Notes: generated by a model not told the origin, from the letters alone. A stretch of DNA of 64,000 bases from Vanessa cardui (GCF_905220365.1 NC_061129.1:12214803-12278802); one strand, 5' to 3'; positions 1 to 16,000 are shown, counted from the stretch's first letter. Translations and numbers: made by a program.

Positions 1-3000
1 ATAGGAATATTTAACTATATAATTTAAGTTCAGTTTATATTGAACGTAAGGATTTGAGCACAAGCTCATAAATTGATACAAAATGCTAGAAGCTTTATAA
101 ACTACTTATATACCATTTTTAATATATAGGTTTATTCTTAATATACAGTAAAGGTTCAGATACAGCTAAGCTAGTACAGATAAAGACGGGTAGAGTAGGC
201 AAAATGAAAGTAAAACTTATATTTACATATATCATATGTTGACTATATTGCTTTCTAATATTTAAAAGTAAATTTTATCTACATATTGCGGCTAGGTCCG
301 GACAAAATAATTCAAGTATGGTACATTCCTGGAACGCCTAGGTAATAATCATATTAACGTAACAATCTTATCATTTTTTTTCATGACATTTAAAATAGTT
401 TCGCGAGCGAAAAAACTAGACACCTAGTCATGTAAGGTAAATTTTGTTATAAGTATTAATTAGCTAGTTTCAATTAAAATATAAATTCAATATGAATGAG
501 ATACTTTATCACGTGTACCACTTATGATTGGTATAGGTTTAATAGATTTTGTTGAAATACATATTTAAAAAAAAAAAACACTGGGAGTAGACTGTAAAGG
601 TGGTAGTTGCGAAAGAGTGTTGTCAAAGTCTTAAATCTGAAGTCTTCATCTTTACTTTGGGTCCCCAGATAAATTAAATCAGGGATAATGAATGAATATA
701 TTAAAAAATCGTGATTGTATTTCTGTTAGTTAAGAGATAGATCGAAAAATATTATACCTATTATTCATTTTTAATTAAATTTTAATATTCATGACACTTT
801 TAAAACCATTTATTTACTTAGCGATTAATTAATCGTAAGCATGATCATTACCTAAATATTACAGTGTAGTGACTTAATTATTCTAAAACTACTTTTTATA
901 AAGCTATAACCCCAATCTGAATGGCATTGACAACTACTTACTAGAACTGTATCATTCTCTATTAATATATTAATTTACTCTGTAATTATATAAACGCACA
1001 ATACATAATATAATATTATCTATTATTTAAATATTTGATAAATATATAAAAAGATCTATAGTACAATCTTTTATAAGCGTAACCAGTTGGTTAAAATCTA
1101 GCCTTACCATCCCTGGAATCGAACTTAGGGACCTAATATAGAGTGATTATGATTCTGTCATGATATTCATAGAGAATGGTCCCACGTATCTATTTCGAGT
1201 TTTGAGAAGTAGGCCATGTTTTGGAATTTGTAGGTTTCAGAAATCGATAAGGGAAGAATCATTCCGTAATGTTAATTTAAATGAATAACTTGTAAACGAT
1301 CATACTTGTGTTTGATATGATTGTTTATGAGTTTTATAAGATATGATTTAGAATTTATCAACGATTGCAGGATTAAAAGTGTCCTGAGATTTCTGGTGCT
1401 GGAATTATAAGGACGAATGTTTCGTTTCTCACAGACTAACAAGGACGGCCAGATCGGTCCTTTAATTAAACATTAGGATGTTAGGACACTCGTTCTTCAC
1501 CTTACTCTACACCTTTAACGTTCGGTCTTAATGTTATAAAACGTTTAGAAATTTTCATTTATTTTATAGCGCAATCTTGATTTTGAGTCATACATATATA
1601 ACTACAATATCTTATGGCGGTACTTCACTTGGAGACTGTTTTGCGTGTGACCAAATAATGATTTGCACGAGTAAAATTCAAATAAAAAAAGTGTATCTAC
1701 ACCACCACCACGTGTATCCACACGCCCGATGCTGCAGGAGTTTGTACACCGCAAGAGTTAAATTAGGCAAAGACCTTCCAAGCTGGGTTCATTACATATA
1801 TATGAGTTGTTTGTGGTTCCTTATGTAAATAAACCGCCTTTTATAAGTGCGAATATAATAAATACTTTGCCAAACAAATTGATATCCAACGTTCACGATA
1901 ATCCAAGTGAAGTGCTGCTTCTAGCGATAGAAAGCAAAACATCTTAAACCACGAATTATATCTAGATATAATAATCTATCTATATCTAAAGAGATGATTC
2001 TTCGTAATTTACAAAATGATTTCACAATAACACTTGGTCAGGGAATATCAGGACTCCAATTTAATCGGAATTATTAAAATTAATAAGCGTATTTTTATAT
2101 GGGTTAAGATTATTATGACTAAGTTTAAAACTACATTATACAGTTTAAGTATAGGTACTATATTAATAAATATAAGTAAAGTTTTCATCGAAGAGAGATG
2201 CAAATTCTAATATGTACCTTTTGCTCCAACACCAGCAATTTATATTATATTATACATTGGCTCTTAAAACCTATTTTTTCTGAGAGATTAAGTACAGAAA
2301 AGTTCTATGTGTCTATAGTTCTAACGATAAAATGCAATTTATTATACGAAGATATTTTCTTTGTCATCCGCAACTGATATTAATTTAATTTAATTAAATA
2401 CTATACGTATTTTTTAATGTCATAATCGTATCTTAAATCTAGGTGTATTTTAAAGTATTCAAGAATTACACTTAAATTATTATAGCTTGTATTTTATTAT
2501 ATGTGGTGAACAAAATGTAAGTTTGAAAGCAAAGGCTTACGACTGTTAAATATTGATAGGTTTTATTAAAATAAACACATTCAGGTATTTTTATAAACAT
2601 CCTCAATGTTTTTGTCTTAAATATATATTATTTATCTCTATAGCAGGAAAAATATAATTCATAAAGATTTTATTTAATTCAATAATACTTACCTACTGTT
2701 TCTATAATTTATAAGTAAATAAATTAACTTAACAGGAGTATATATTTAAATAACGGAATAACAAATTTGAAGTATATTTACAGAATAATAATAAATAGAG
2801 ATTTTGTTATCGAGTCCTGCTCGACGAAATTAAACTTTATAAGCAAAGTATAAGGTTTAAAGCTACTTAACACTATTTACACTACCGGCGTCGCCGCTCC
2901 ACGGCGTTCGCCTATTCGAATAAAACTCACTACGTTGTCTTCCACATAGAGAATTTATACTTACATCAGATATTGTGCATTAATATTAAGGTATATGACC

Positions 3001-3700
3001 ATGTTGTTTCTTCTTTCTGGTAAAAAAATCCTAAATCTATATCCATATATAATTGCTTATATGCCATAGAAGTATAAATGAGTCCAGCTTGTCTTATATC
3101 TAATAATTATTATTCTGTATTTGCATTGATTTAAAAATGTTGTGCGTTTACTGTTCTAAGTAAATCAAAAGTATCTTATAGTAGCATCTCTCAGAAGCCG
3201 CACGGCTGGACAAAGCCTTCCCTCTTGATAAGAAAAAGGTTTGCAGTTTGTTTCATAGACCGGTTTCAGTGCAGTTTAGTGGATACATAAGTGCTTTTTT
3301 GTGGTGGAATTTCATCACACGGCTATAAATGATGAAAAATCGAACTGTTCTACCGTCTGGGCTATATCTGCTATCAAGTATGTGAATATATGTTCTATTC
3401 CCTTTAAGAGAAAGTATGTACTAATATAATATATTTGCGTTTTGTTACTTCATTAAAAAGTATTGAAAATTAATTAAGCTATCACACAAATGTTGATAAT
3501 ATTAATGTTATTACTAATATTCTTATTGTGAAAATGCGTTTGTTCTGTTTCTAAAGACTAGCGTTAAGATCTGTCTATCTGTCAAAATGTAAAATGTGAG
3601 GGTTTAATAATCTTTTTTATCAATTTAATTTAAATCCGATCCAATATTTCGATATTTAAAATTGTTCTAGGAACAAAATTAAGTGTCTAACCTAACAATA
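1..3700. other. PDE1 3' flank, no gene recognised
   Basis: AT-rich sequence with only short chance frames. A tRNA-like B box near 1110-1135 (minus) hints at an old SINE remnant. The distal part of the PDE1 3' UTR may lie at the high-coordinate end. No other coding signal was found. Confidence 0.5.
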
Positions 3701-3716
3701 TTTTAACAGTCAATTT

Positions 3717-3722
3717 TTATTT
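3717..3722 (-). promoter_or_regulatory. Possible poly(A) signal of PDE1
   Basis: A minus-strand AATAAA lies about 310 nt past the stop codon. It is the first clear hexamer that I noticed downstream, but the AT-rich sequence makes chance matches common, and more distal sites are possible. Confidence 0.3.
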
Positions 3723-4032
3723 ATTTTTCGTTACTTTAAACATGGTTGTTTTAATTCAAATTAATTTAAAAGAAATAACATAACAAAATAATAATTCTAA
3801 ATTTGAATAATAAATTCTTCTTTCAAAGTCAATACTAAACTATTTTTACACCACTAAAATACACCAGAAAGAAGAAATAAATGATCGTTAACTTTGTGCA
3901 AATAATACAAAATATCGTTGGTGACAAGCAAACGTGACAACGATGTATACGAATAGCCTAGCTCTTATTTAACAGTGACTGAAACATGTTGCAACAACTA
4001 GTTTTCACGCTATTTACAAATGTGGCTAAATA

Positions 4033-4097
4033 TTATTCCTCTGTTGGTGGGGATGTACCATTCGTTTCCTCCTCTAGCTTAGCTCGTGCTTCAGCAT
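4033..4097 (-). CDS. Pde1c: PDE1 coding exon 11 (C-terminus and stop)
   Basis: Encodes the last 21 residues, DAEARAKLEEETNG then TSPPTEE, and a TAA stop at 4035-4033. The acceptor is aatattacag. Alu-like or LINE sequence does not contribute; the Glu/Lys-rich helix continues naturally from KEQAAK of the previous exon, and the phase (1+2) matches. Confidence 0.93.
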
Positions 4098-7000
4098 CTG
4101 TAATATTAATAGTAACATATGAGTATGTATTTCTTAATTATGTCATTATTTATTGTCTGTTTTCTTCTTTAGAATATTTGTCTAACGATCGCGTAAACGT
4201 TTTGTATAAATTTATATTTGCTCATTATTATTGAAACTCGCTTATGTTCAAGTTGTACAAAAGATCAATTGCTTTGACTTTCCATGTCCTGCACTTTTGA
4301 TAAGTATTATATTTGCATTGTCGTCCGGAAAATCGAAATAGTGATTCGACGAGAAAATTGCTAGAAAGTTTCGTCCAACAAAATATGCGAATATATGTTT
4401 TACAATAAAATTTAACATAAGTACACTTTTGCATTAACTTAAAAGAACTGCAAAGCAGTATTACATGATTGCTCACAACGAAATATTTACCTTTAGCGGC
4501 CTGTTCTTTCCATATCTTCTTGTTATCCGTGAGACAAGCAACCCACGGTTTCTTTATCTTGAATTTACTAATAGGTTCAGCTCCTATACGAAAAAAAATA
4601 CTCATTATGTTACACTTTCCCAAAGGTTTCTACTTCAAGAAATAAATACTAATATTCATACGAATAATACCTGTGCTCTCCTCGTTTATGGGCTCTTGTC
4701 CAGCAGAACTTGAAGAATTCTTGGTGCTGGAATGCAGCGGCCCTAATATGCATTCCAGCATGTCAGCACACACGCCCATACTGGGCTCAACAATGAAGTC
4801 TATAAAACCGATTTGGGACTCCGCTACGAGGGTATTATTCCTATCGCACAGAGGACTGAATGGAAGTCCCAACTCCCTCTCTTTGTCACCTTGGAGGAAG
4901 AATTCGTCTAGCAGGCTCATAGTCCACCTGTGGTGAAGATCCCATCTCTGAAAATGTTATAATACATTCATTTTACACCTCGCCTCATTGCCTCCACTGG
5001 TGACAGAAGGGCTGGTTCGTTTTTTGCCCAGAGGATCGGAATTGCGATTCAACGGGGAAATGCTGCTAGCATTCTTGCCACCATTCCACGCGGTCAAGAT
5101 TTATACAGTAACTAGTTTTAGTTCATATTTGTATATATATTTAAGCATTTAATGTTGTTAATTCTTATATTAATAAAAAAAATTATAGCATGTTCCTTAT
5201 AATTTAAATATGCAATTTCTATTTAATTCTTTTTATAAATTAATACTTTTTATTTTTAATACAAAGTTAAGTTGCTAAACTCTGTACACATACAAGGACT
5301 GCGTAACTATAATTTACCTTTGCCGGATGTGAAATATCACAGCAATGTAGCACGAGCGACACCGCTTTGGACTTGTCTACCGTTGGTTCGGCGAGAGTGA
5401 GTAAGGATCTCATGTTCTTCAGCTGTTGGAAGTGGAATGACATGTCTGTCGCCAGCACCATGTCGATAACGAGGGTGCGGAATTCACGGAATTCGTCTCG
5501 TGACAAATTCTGGAGTATGTTGCATTCCTCGTCACGTATCAGTCTGAAATTAAAAATACATGATATGATATGAAAATATAATAGATACGACATTACGACA
5601 ATTACAAATAAGTAGTTCTTTTAAATATTTTTTATTAGTTATAATTCAAAAAAATATTAAAATTACTTTAGTCAACTTTTTTGTAAACCTTACTATTTAA
5701 GTAAAATAGGTATTGTAACATATTTTTTTATTTTGCTAAACATACAGGTAGGTAATATTTAACCTGTAGAACGCCAGGCTTACGATCTTTATTTCTTTGT
5801 CAGAAAATTACTGAGAGCCTAAGACTTAATTTAACGAAAGCCAAAAAAACCTTATTATAGATACATAACATGTTTTATTGAAGAATATAATAAAGAGAAT
5901 ATGTTATTGCCCTCTAAATTATTCTATCTCCAATCTTGACTGTGCTGACAGAGATGTAATACGTATTATAATGGAAACCATAGCAGTTTGTCACAGCAAA
6001 ATGATTGATGAATTAGAGGCGAAATAATGTTCACAAAATGTAAAAGTTTTGGTTGTTTGAGTTATATTTAAACGCTAACTTGAAAGAAAGTTGATAGAAC
6101 TAAGAGACATATTCGTAAATTAACGTTTAACGAACGTTATGGAAGTAGAAGACCGTACCTTTACTATTTTTCTAAATAGTATTCGAAAAGATTTACATAA
6201 ATTATTTTAAATCGCAAAGCGTTGCCACTGGTTGCCAGTGAAATATTCAGAAAATAAATTCTTAAATACAGGGTTAGGGTGCCGCACCGCAAAATTTGGC
6301 TTATGACATCTACGACACGTGATCCAGCAAGCAATAAATACCAGCAATATATATGTGCTTGGAAATTTGTGTGAAAAAATTAGGCCACGTACTCATAAAT
6401 CCGTCAATTTGTGATAAGGTTCTGTAGGTCCATTATTCGCAGACATGGGATACATATAGACTGTAGATGAGCTATGACTTTAAATAACTTTCTTCATAAA
6501 ACTATCGATAGTTTGAATATGAAAAAAACTTACTTTACTTTTTAAGAGATAATTAATATTTTTTGTTGTATATAAAAAAAAAAACAAAACAGAATTGTAG
6601 CGGAAATAAAAAATATAATTAACAAGTGTACTTCAAAAGGAAATAAAAAGCGGGAAAGTGTAATTTAAAACATTTAAATTACCCAATAAATACTAGCTAT
6701 ATTAACTGGTAAACATTCTACAAATTTTAAATAAACATCATCAACTATTCACTGCGAATGATCGGTGTTCACATAGTGTGAAAAAGATCCGGCAGTCTCC
6801 AGGGAAATTAACTGTTACCCGAGCTATTATTGTTATAGCCTTTTTCTACGCTTAGACCATTCCGATTTGTTTCAAATCCTTTGTATTCATATAAATTAAC
6901 AATTTCATTGTTGTTTTTTAACCGACTTTATAATATAAAAGATTCTTAATGCATTTGTATAAGTAGGTGTGCATTATTTTTAATGTATGGCTAGTGTTTG

Positions 7001-10000
7001 TCTTATGAATCTATTTTGATAATTTTCCAATCACGATTCCATTGTTTTGGACATTGTTCAGCTTTTTTGACCAATTTGAAGAGAGACTTCGCCTATAGTT
7101 ATCGGAACTGAAAGGATTTCTTATAGCTCTCCCTCAAACTGTCATACACTGCTATTTGTTGAATTCAAAAGGATAATCACAAAACATTCTTGATCTATAA
7201 TAATAACAACCGAAAGTTTGAAGAATTTCATTCAGGTAATTTCAAAATTAGAATAAGTGTTTGATGATACCTGCACGGAAAACTTGGCTCAAAGCTACGC
7301 TACTGTCAGTATATCTGATTTTTTTTATATTAAAAATTAATCGTATGATCGGAATCACAGATTAATCTGGTTTTCAGAAATTTTGATACAAATGTTACTA
7401 ATAACAAAACTATAAAATAATATGACTTAAGCCATTTTAGATGTGACAAAATGACGCCCCCCTATATCTATTATATTAATTCTGTGAGAAATTAACCATT
7501 TCTAACATCGCCATTGCACAGCAGACTTGGGTAGACTAGACTCGACTATACACAAGCCAAGATTAATATAACTTTCGCAATGTCCGAAAAGCAAATAAAA
7601 ATATTAATAATGTAAGAAAGTACGAAAATGAAACTAGCAGCAAAGATTATCAGGCAAAGTCGTACCTAACACTGTGACTCGACTACGAAACGGTGTAAAC
7701 TTTTTGACTTTTTATTAGAAAAAGAAAAAGAAGTTAAAGAATTTTTTGTGAACATTGCATTCGTTTAAATGAAATTAAAAATATACTTAACGTAATATTC
7801 TTTATTCAAAAGGTTAACTAGGAGATACATCATAACTATGTATACATTGTATGTATACATAGTATTTATATTATATATGTGAAGGTAGGTCTATCTATTT
7901 GATGTTTTTTCAAGGCCAAACCAATTAATTGAATTGGAAGAAATTTGACACATTACATTGAAAGAACGGAACTTTGTCGGACGACTAACCCCTTAAAACG
8001 AGAGCGAAGCCGCGATGGACAACTTAGTAACTTAACAATAAAAACACTTATTCTATCACTTTTTTTCTTTAATTCTACATAGTTAGATTTTATACAATGA
8101 CAATGTTTATAGTGATTTTTGATTCTTATTGTTATTAATATAAATTTTATGAACTCACCTAAAGGCGGCACTTATGTGGTGATTCTCGAGCACTGCTCTG
8201 TCGTTGTACAGCAGAGCCGTATCGGAGCCAGACATTACATGGAAATTATTCGTGGTGCCCGTATGCTCAAAGTCGTGGATGACAGCTGCTACCAACGTGG
8301 CGAAGATTTCGAGATCTGATAACCAGTTCTAGAGGAAATAAAGGAAAATGTTAATTATCTGCAAGTCAATAAAAAGTAATGAACAGATCTAAGCTCTGTA
8401 AGCTTGGTCTATTCAGACAGTCACCTAACTTTGAGGCAGCGTTTTTCTTTAATATGTTTTAATTAAATTGTTTGAATTGGATTTAGTGTGTTCATTCTTT
8501 GCTTAATCTTTAAAGATACGTATTTCACGAAGCTATGTAATTTGTTTCATATATACTGAAACATACATATTATGACCCGAGATGGCAGTGGTTAGAAACG
8601 CGCATCTTACCAATGATTACGGGTTCAAACCGAGGCAATCACTACTAAATTTTCATGTGTTTAATTTGTGTTTATAAGTTATCTCGTGCTCGTAGGTGAA
8701 GGAAAATATCGCTATGACTAGTTTCACCAACCAGCATTGGAGCAAAAGGGAGAGTCCTTAGCCCAGCAGTGGGAAATTTATAGGCTGTTGATGATGATGA
8801 TCATGACATACCACACCTTTCGTAAATCAATTCATAATTAAGCAATATGCTTTGTAATTAAAATACAAGGAGTTTACATCGTCAACCGTCACGGTTCCGC
8901 GGAGAGTTGAGGATTACAAAAGGTCTTATTTCGACAAGCGTTAAAGTGTCTAAATTCGAACTGAACGAGATTGCTTAGTACTATTTAAATATTTACAGGG
9001 ATCAAGGACTAAATCTTTTTTTAGTGCAAATACAATTTAGCCAAATGTTTTCTAAGCTGTAACCATTTTTGAGTTATCACGATTTTTAGCTTTTTTCAAA
9101 ATTTGTCAAAATGTAACTTTAAAAATTTATTTTACAAAAAGTATCAATTAAAATCATTTTTTTTTTGTTTTATAAAAACGATTAAACACTGGATATTTGA
9201 CAATATTTAAACAAGAATTATCGGTCCAAATTAAAAAAATGTGAGACGGAAAACGGATTTATTTCAGTATTTTATTGTTTTTTTTTCCTCAAAACTGCTT
9301 TAAAAACTAAAAAAATCATTACGAAACTTGGCCTGCATATTATTTTTAAAACATAACCGTTTTCTTAGCTTTTCATAAATTTATAAAATGAAGGAAATTA
9401 TTTCAAATCAATCGAAATAAAATCACCAGAAAGGCTGCTGGCGGACATTCGTATTCGAACATGAACGAATTCGTACTAAAGGTCGCTCTTTAAAATTCTC
9501 AAAAAATTAACTAAAAATAATAACCAATGAAAAAAACTTACTTACTAAACTGACATACTTAATACAAATTTAAAATAAAATTTAGAAACAGAAACATTTC
9601 AATAGCTAAGTTATAAAAAAAATACATTTTGTAATATAGCCTAAATAAAGTATTAATGAGCACAGCACACACAGCATGTTCTACAATGACTAATGCAGGT
9701 TGCCGGCCTGCAAATTTCCCACTGCTGAGATAAGGCCTCCTCTTCCATTAAGGAGAGGGTTTGGAACATATTCCACCACGCTGTTCCAATGCGGGTTGGT
9801 GGAATGCACATGTGGCAGAATTTCGATGAAATTAGACACATGCAGGTTTCCTCACGATGTTTTCCTTCACCGCCGAGCACGAGATGAATTATAAACACAA
9901 ATTAAGCACATATATGTATATAGTAGTCCTTGCCTGGGTTTGAACCCGTAATCATTGGTTAAGATGTTAATTAATTTTTTCGAAATTATTGTCGAAAAAA

Positions 10001-13000
10001 AAATATTACAATTTATTTATCTCCTTTTTTCTACAAAATTATATTCGTTTACAGCCAATAAGTGAAAATAACAATCTCAACGACTGTTTCTAAAACAGTA
10101 ATAAAAAATAAATAAGTATGTATGTATAGAATACATTGAAAAGCTTTTCTTTTAAGCTATGCAAGACGATACACAATTTGAATAAATTACATAAATCTTT
10201 ATGTTAATATATTATTGTTCTTCATTACAAATTTTACGATTCCAACGATTTGACATCTTGAGAACGTTGAATGAAATGAGATTAATACAGTTAATATATC
10301 GAAATCACTGAACTGTATTTATTTATATGCTAAAATATGAAGTTGAATAAAGTCTTAAAATCTAAGAATAAATTATATTTTTTTTTATTAACATAAAAAA
10401 TATTGATAAAACATATAAATTGCATCGGTAAAATTTAAACAAAAAAAACCAAATTAAGTATGTGTTCTTCACGCAAATTTTATTGGACGATTGAATGAGA
10501 TTTGATTGATGATTGATTTCATGCTTTATCTAATGACAATGTAATATAACAGGAAGTCAGGTAAGTATCTAGGCTGTGCTCAGTCATTAAGAATGCCCCC
10601 AATATATTGCCAACCCGTTTTAAAGACGTATTTTTATTGGGTACAACAAGGAACCATTTCCTTGTCACCTGATGATACGTGGTCACTTTATTATAAACAA
10701 ATTCTTACCCTGTCACACAAACAACGCAATCTAACAACCCTTTACGTCCCTTATGCCTGTAATTACCCTGGCTCCTACGCCATTCAAACCAAATCATACC
10801 CAATATAAATCATTGCTACTTGAAGGTAGAATAACTGTTCAGAGCGTGACAATCTCTCTCGTACTAAATACACACCCCTACCACGGTAGACGCAGTCACT
10901 TGTACTATTTATCCTAACTCGTACCTCGTAACTCGTAATTCCAAGACCGTAAATTTGTATACAGTAATAATATTTAATGTTGCATGTTCAAATAACACCT
11001 TAATTACACTTTGTTATAAATAATTAGGTGAAAGTCAAGACAGAATTAATGATGAAACTATTTTGAATTGAAGGATTAATTTCGGCTTGTATTAACTCTT
11101 TAGGTAAACATGAGGATGGTTTGCGGTTCAACCCTCGTCTGTCAAGCAAACGGATCGATTACAACATTTGCATATTTAATTCCAATTTGTCATAGAGCTG
11201 ATACCCGCAACTGCTCTTACTTTTGTCTGCTCACTTTGTTATTAAAATATTCTCACCTCAAGTAAGCTTTTAAAAGTAATTTTGATTCGACATCCTTTAG
11301 GATTCAATTCAATTGTATGCTAAACGACCAAGGTTCAGAATGTATATTATACTTAGTAACTGCGTAGTTACAGTTAATAAAAACCATTCCTAGAAATTCC
11401 AGGTAAATAAGATTATAAAATTAAATGACATCGAAAATTATGAACGTAACATTTCTTATACCCTTGCTTGACTATTAATTCAGTCAGAATAAAAATAATC
11501 GCGATTTAGCCACAACATCATATAATACATGACTTCGTTCGGTGAAATAAATAAAAAAAAAAAAACAAAGAGGTACTTCAAATACGATCACGTCATCATC
11601 ATCTTCATCATTGTCGAAATATCTCGATTACACGAATGCTGTGGATATTTTTTATCGACACAATAACAATTTTTTCACAATTTATAATTGTGGGTAGGTT
11701 TCGATTGGATCTATTGTATAGTTGCAGGGTATTATTAATATAGATTAAAATACATGGTAAAAGCTAAAAGTTTACAATTATCGTAAGTAGTAGAACGTCC
11801 CTTACCATAAGTCCAGTTTGGCACAGCATGTAGTGAACGGTTTGAGCGACATCAGCTGCATGGAGGTTATTGTGGTAGGGGTTATGAAACTTGCAATAGC
11901 CTTCCTCTATTCGACTCAAGAAGTTTTCCAGGATCGTGGGCGGCACCTGTGGATTGGATACTTATTGTACTTTGAAATTGCATTACTAGAGTTAACGTTG
12001 TTTGTAAGTTTCCATGAATTAGATTAAGTGTTGTAAATACATTTTCCATTTTAGGATAATTAACTTAATATTGTAAAACATTGATTATTATATTAATTGA
12101 AGGTTTCAGATATGTACATATAATTAGGTGTCAGAAAAAAACTTTTAAGAGAGATGTAATTCTTAAGCGAGTTTTAAAGATGATAAAAATGTTAACAGTT
12201 TATATATATATATATAATAAATAATTATTATTGGAAACATTTATTAAAAACAGTTCGAACATTAGTTCGCATAGAATCAGATTTTTCGACATATTTCTTA
12301 CAGTCACCATGGAGTATTTGGTCAATGCAAGCAAGTCCAAGAAGAATGTGCGGGTTCGATCCCCGCACTCTGAACTAAAATTTTATTATTTTTAAAGGAC
12401 TATATTTAAATATATATATATATTTAAAATTTTAATAATTATAATATATATATATATATATATATTGGTCAGAAGGACATATATATATATTATGTTCATT
12501 TATGTCCTTCTGACCAATTTAAGACATGGTGGGCTTGGACTACACAGATATTATGAATCGCGCAAGTGTGTACGCACACATTCTTAATATTATGGGACGG
12601 CAAATCTGAATGATCAGAAACAGTTTTGTAAGTCAGTATGATAAATAAAGTTAGTGGGTTGTTTATTTATATACCATATACTGTTGATACCGAATTTTGT
12701 AGAACAAATATAATCAAACACGACTTTTGAAACTCGCAGGGTTATTTGTCTTTATGATGGTATAATATAAATAACAATACGAGTAATATTCTCAGCTTTA
12801 TACTAAACTTAAATGTATTTAGCGATATTACACAAGTTTTCCAATTAAGTGAATCCGAGATACATTTGGGGGATTTGTATTGGCAAATTTATTGTACTTT
12901 CTTGTTTCATTTTTTTAAACAACTTATTCAGCAAACAGCATAGTTTATTAAAATTGAGTGTTATGTACGGGATATAACACGTTATGATAAGAGATTGATT

Positions 13001-16000
13001 ACTATGTGCCTATATTATATTATTTTTTTACAGAATTTGACATAGCATGGGGTACCTACTAATATCTACCGCCTCTCCCTTCCCTAAATGCGGATTTAGC
13101 CTCGGGCGGAAGCTAGTTTATCGTAATTAAACCAACCTCTCAGCATTATGATAGGTACAAAGTCAAATGAAACTGAATGCCAGCGATTCATCTAGTATTT
13201 TAGCGGCTTTGGTTATTTCAAAGCAGCACCAATCTCTCGTTATACGTAGATGACTGTGTTTAGAAATTAGTTATTGAATATTAATACACCGTGTTCGGTA
13301 TTAACTCGTGAGTTTATTACCTAAAGCCTGAATTACGTCGATGCATCGTCAATACATTTCCACTAATCAATTACACGCGAGACAATCACATTAATTTATT
13401 CCAGTTCAGTTATCTTGGTCAATCGCTCGATTAGGTTTTAATTGAACAATGGACAATTCGGGTATTTTTACTTAGTCGTATTATATCCGATGACACACAC
13501 ATGCACAACACACTAATAAATAAATAAATATTGGACAATGTCACATACATTAGTCTGATCCCAATGTAAGTAGCTAAAGCACTTGTGTTATGGAAAATCA
13601 GAAGTAACGACGGTACCACAAACACCCAGACCCAAGACAACATTGAAAACTAAGTAATTAGACTCGGCCGGGAATCGAACTCGGGACCTCGGAATGGCGT
13701 GCCCATGAAAACTGGTGTACATACCACTCAACAACAGAGGTCGTAAATGTATGTATAATTCAATCACATCAATCAAAAAAGCACACAAATGTGACTCTTT
13801 TCTTTAGTAGTATTCGATTTAACGAGTTCATCCATATTTTATTAAAATAATCTTTATCATTACTAAATGCGAAGGTAATTCAGTCTGTCTGTATATATAT
13901 AAATATGAGACAACATCACATTCATTACTCTGATCCCAATGTAAGTAGCTAACACTTGTGTTATAGAAAATCAGAAGTAACGACGGTACCACAAACACCC
14001 AGACCCAAGACAACAACAACATCAAGGGAATTGAACCCGGGACCTCGGAGTGGCGTACCCATGAAAGCCGGTGTACACACCACTCGACCACGGAGGTCGT
14101 CAAATATTTTTGTTGCTCTCTCAATTACAAACCACTGAAATTTAATCAAATTTGGTATGAAGTACATATGATTTAAATTTTGATATATTGATTATAATCA
14201 ACCCCTAAAACACGAGCTAAGCCGTGTGCTATAACTACTATTTAAAATATATGATTATTTCTACTTGTAAAATATATTTAGTTTTGTATAGTCTACGTAT
14301 TGATTCTGTCTTAAGCTGTTTCTACAACACTACTTAACGACAGTGCTCTTGTTGTACATTTACTGTTGTTGAACGTTCAATCGTTTCTTCTATTGTTGTA
14401 AAATGTCTTTGATATTACTGTGACTGTTTGAATATAGAATATCATTATTATTATACGCTGAATGTTTTACAGAAATATCGTTTATACAGAACTAGCGACC
14501 CGCCCGCAATACTGATACTAAATATACTACATGGTTTATTTACGACATCACATTGCAAACTTCTAAAATTATCAGTGTAACTTAACCATATTGTCTATGT
14601 ATTATATACAAAAAACTTTCTCTCGAATCACTTTTTTTTTTATTATTATTCTTTATTGCACATATCAAACATATGAAACTTTACCTATTAAAAAAACCGC
14701 ATCAAAATCCGTTGCGTAGTTTTAAAGATTTAAGCGTACAAAGGGACAGAAAAAGCGACTTTGTTTTATACTATGTAATGCGTCATTAGTATCCAGCATA
14801 GTATCTTGATATAAGGTTCCCGGGAGATTCTGTGTTTAAAATCAGGTCGGACCGATAAAAAGTAATTGGGTTTTTATCAGTTCATTTCTTTACATTTTAA
14901 TCAAATAGATAATCGTGTGTTTCGAAAAGTAGTGTTCATTTTGACTTTGTATTTTACTTTTCCATTGATATAGAAATTATTTACTTGGTGGTAGGGCTTT
15001 GTGCCAGCCCGTCTGGGTAGGTACCACCCACTCATCAGTTATTCTACTGCCAAATAATAGTACTCAGTATTGTTGTGTTCCGGTTTGAAGGGTGAGTGAG
15101 CCAGTGTAACTACAGGCACAAGGGACATAACATCTTAGTTCCCAAGGTTGGTGGCAAATTGACGATGTAAGGAATAGTTAATATTTCTTACAGCATCATT
15201 GTCTATGGGTGATGGTGACCACCTACCATCAGGTGGCCCATATGCTCGTCCGCCAACCTATTCCATAAAAAAATATTTTACTTTAATATTAATTTTATTA
15301 GAAAAAAGAAACATTAAACATAAGTAAAAAAAAAACTTTCTTGTTTTGCATATTAGATTAACGTAATAGGTTTGAGAAGTTTAAATTTCTGAGAAATTGT
15401 CTTATTAAAGTATTAATTGAACAATTTCTCAGAACTTTAAAAAGTCAAAGAAATGTAATCACTCAAATGTTTCAACTTGTTATATTTATAATTTTAAAAT
15501 TTCAATTAAACTATATTTAACAAAAAAAGACTGTTTTATTAGAGTGCTCATCATTGTTTTGCTTGATAAAACACGTTTATTTTTCTATTAAATAAAGTAA
15601 AGTAACAGCTTGTAAATTTCCCACTGCTGGGATAAGGCCTCCTCTTCCATTAAGGAGAGGGTTTGGAACATATTCCACTACGCTGTTCCAATGCGGGTTG
15701 GTGGCATGCACATGGGGCCGAATTCCGATGAAATTATCCATATGCAGGTTTCCACACGATGTTTTCCTTTCAACACCAATTAAGCATATACATATATATA
15801 GTGGTGCTTGCCTGGGTTTGAAAGTCATCGGTTAAGATGCATGTGTTCTCACCACTAGGCTATCTCAGCTCTATTAAATAATTTCTATTAATTAGGATAT
15901 TTAGTTGCAGCTTTCACTTGTTTATCATTGATAACCGAACTGTCTAACATGCGGTTAAAATAAGCTTGTGGATATCATTAGTATTAGTGTAGTATTAGTA

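Noticed and set aside
1577..1828. 83-codon frame with a His run
   Set aside because: It does not start at an ATG, lacks any motif, and lies in the 3' flank of PDE1; a chance frame.
4673..4936. Plus-strand frame over PDE1 exon 9
   Set aside because: Antisense shadow of a conserved coding exon; the minus-strand frame matches PDE1 throughout.
12335..12375. tRNA gene suggested by gcgggttcgatccccgc
   Set aside because: The T-arm is good, but no matching acceptor stem or D-arm could be found around it; more likely a SINE remnant.
13680..14101. tRNA genes suggested by A and B boxes on the minus strand
   Set aside because: The same heads recur with identical downstream bodies (also at 24.8-25.05 kb), so they are SINE heads and not tRNA genes.
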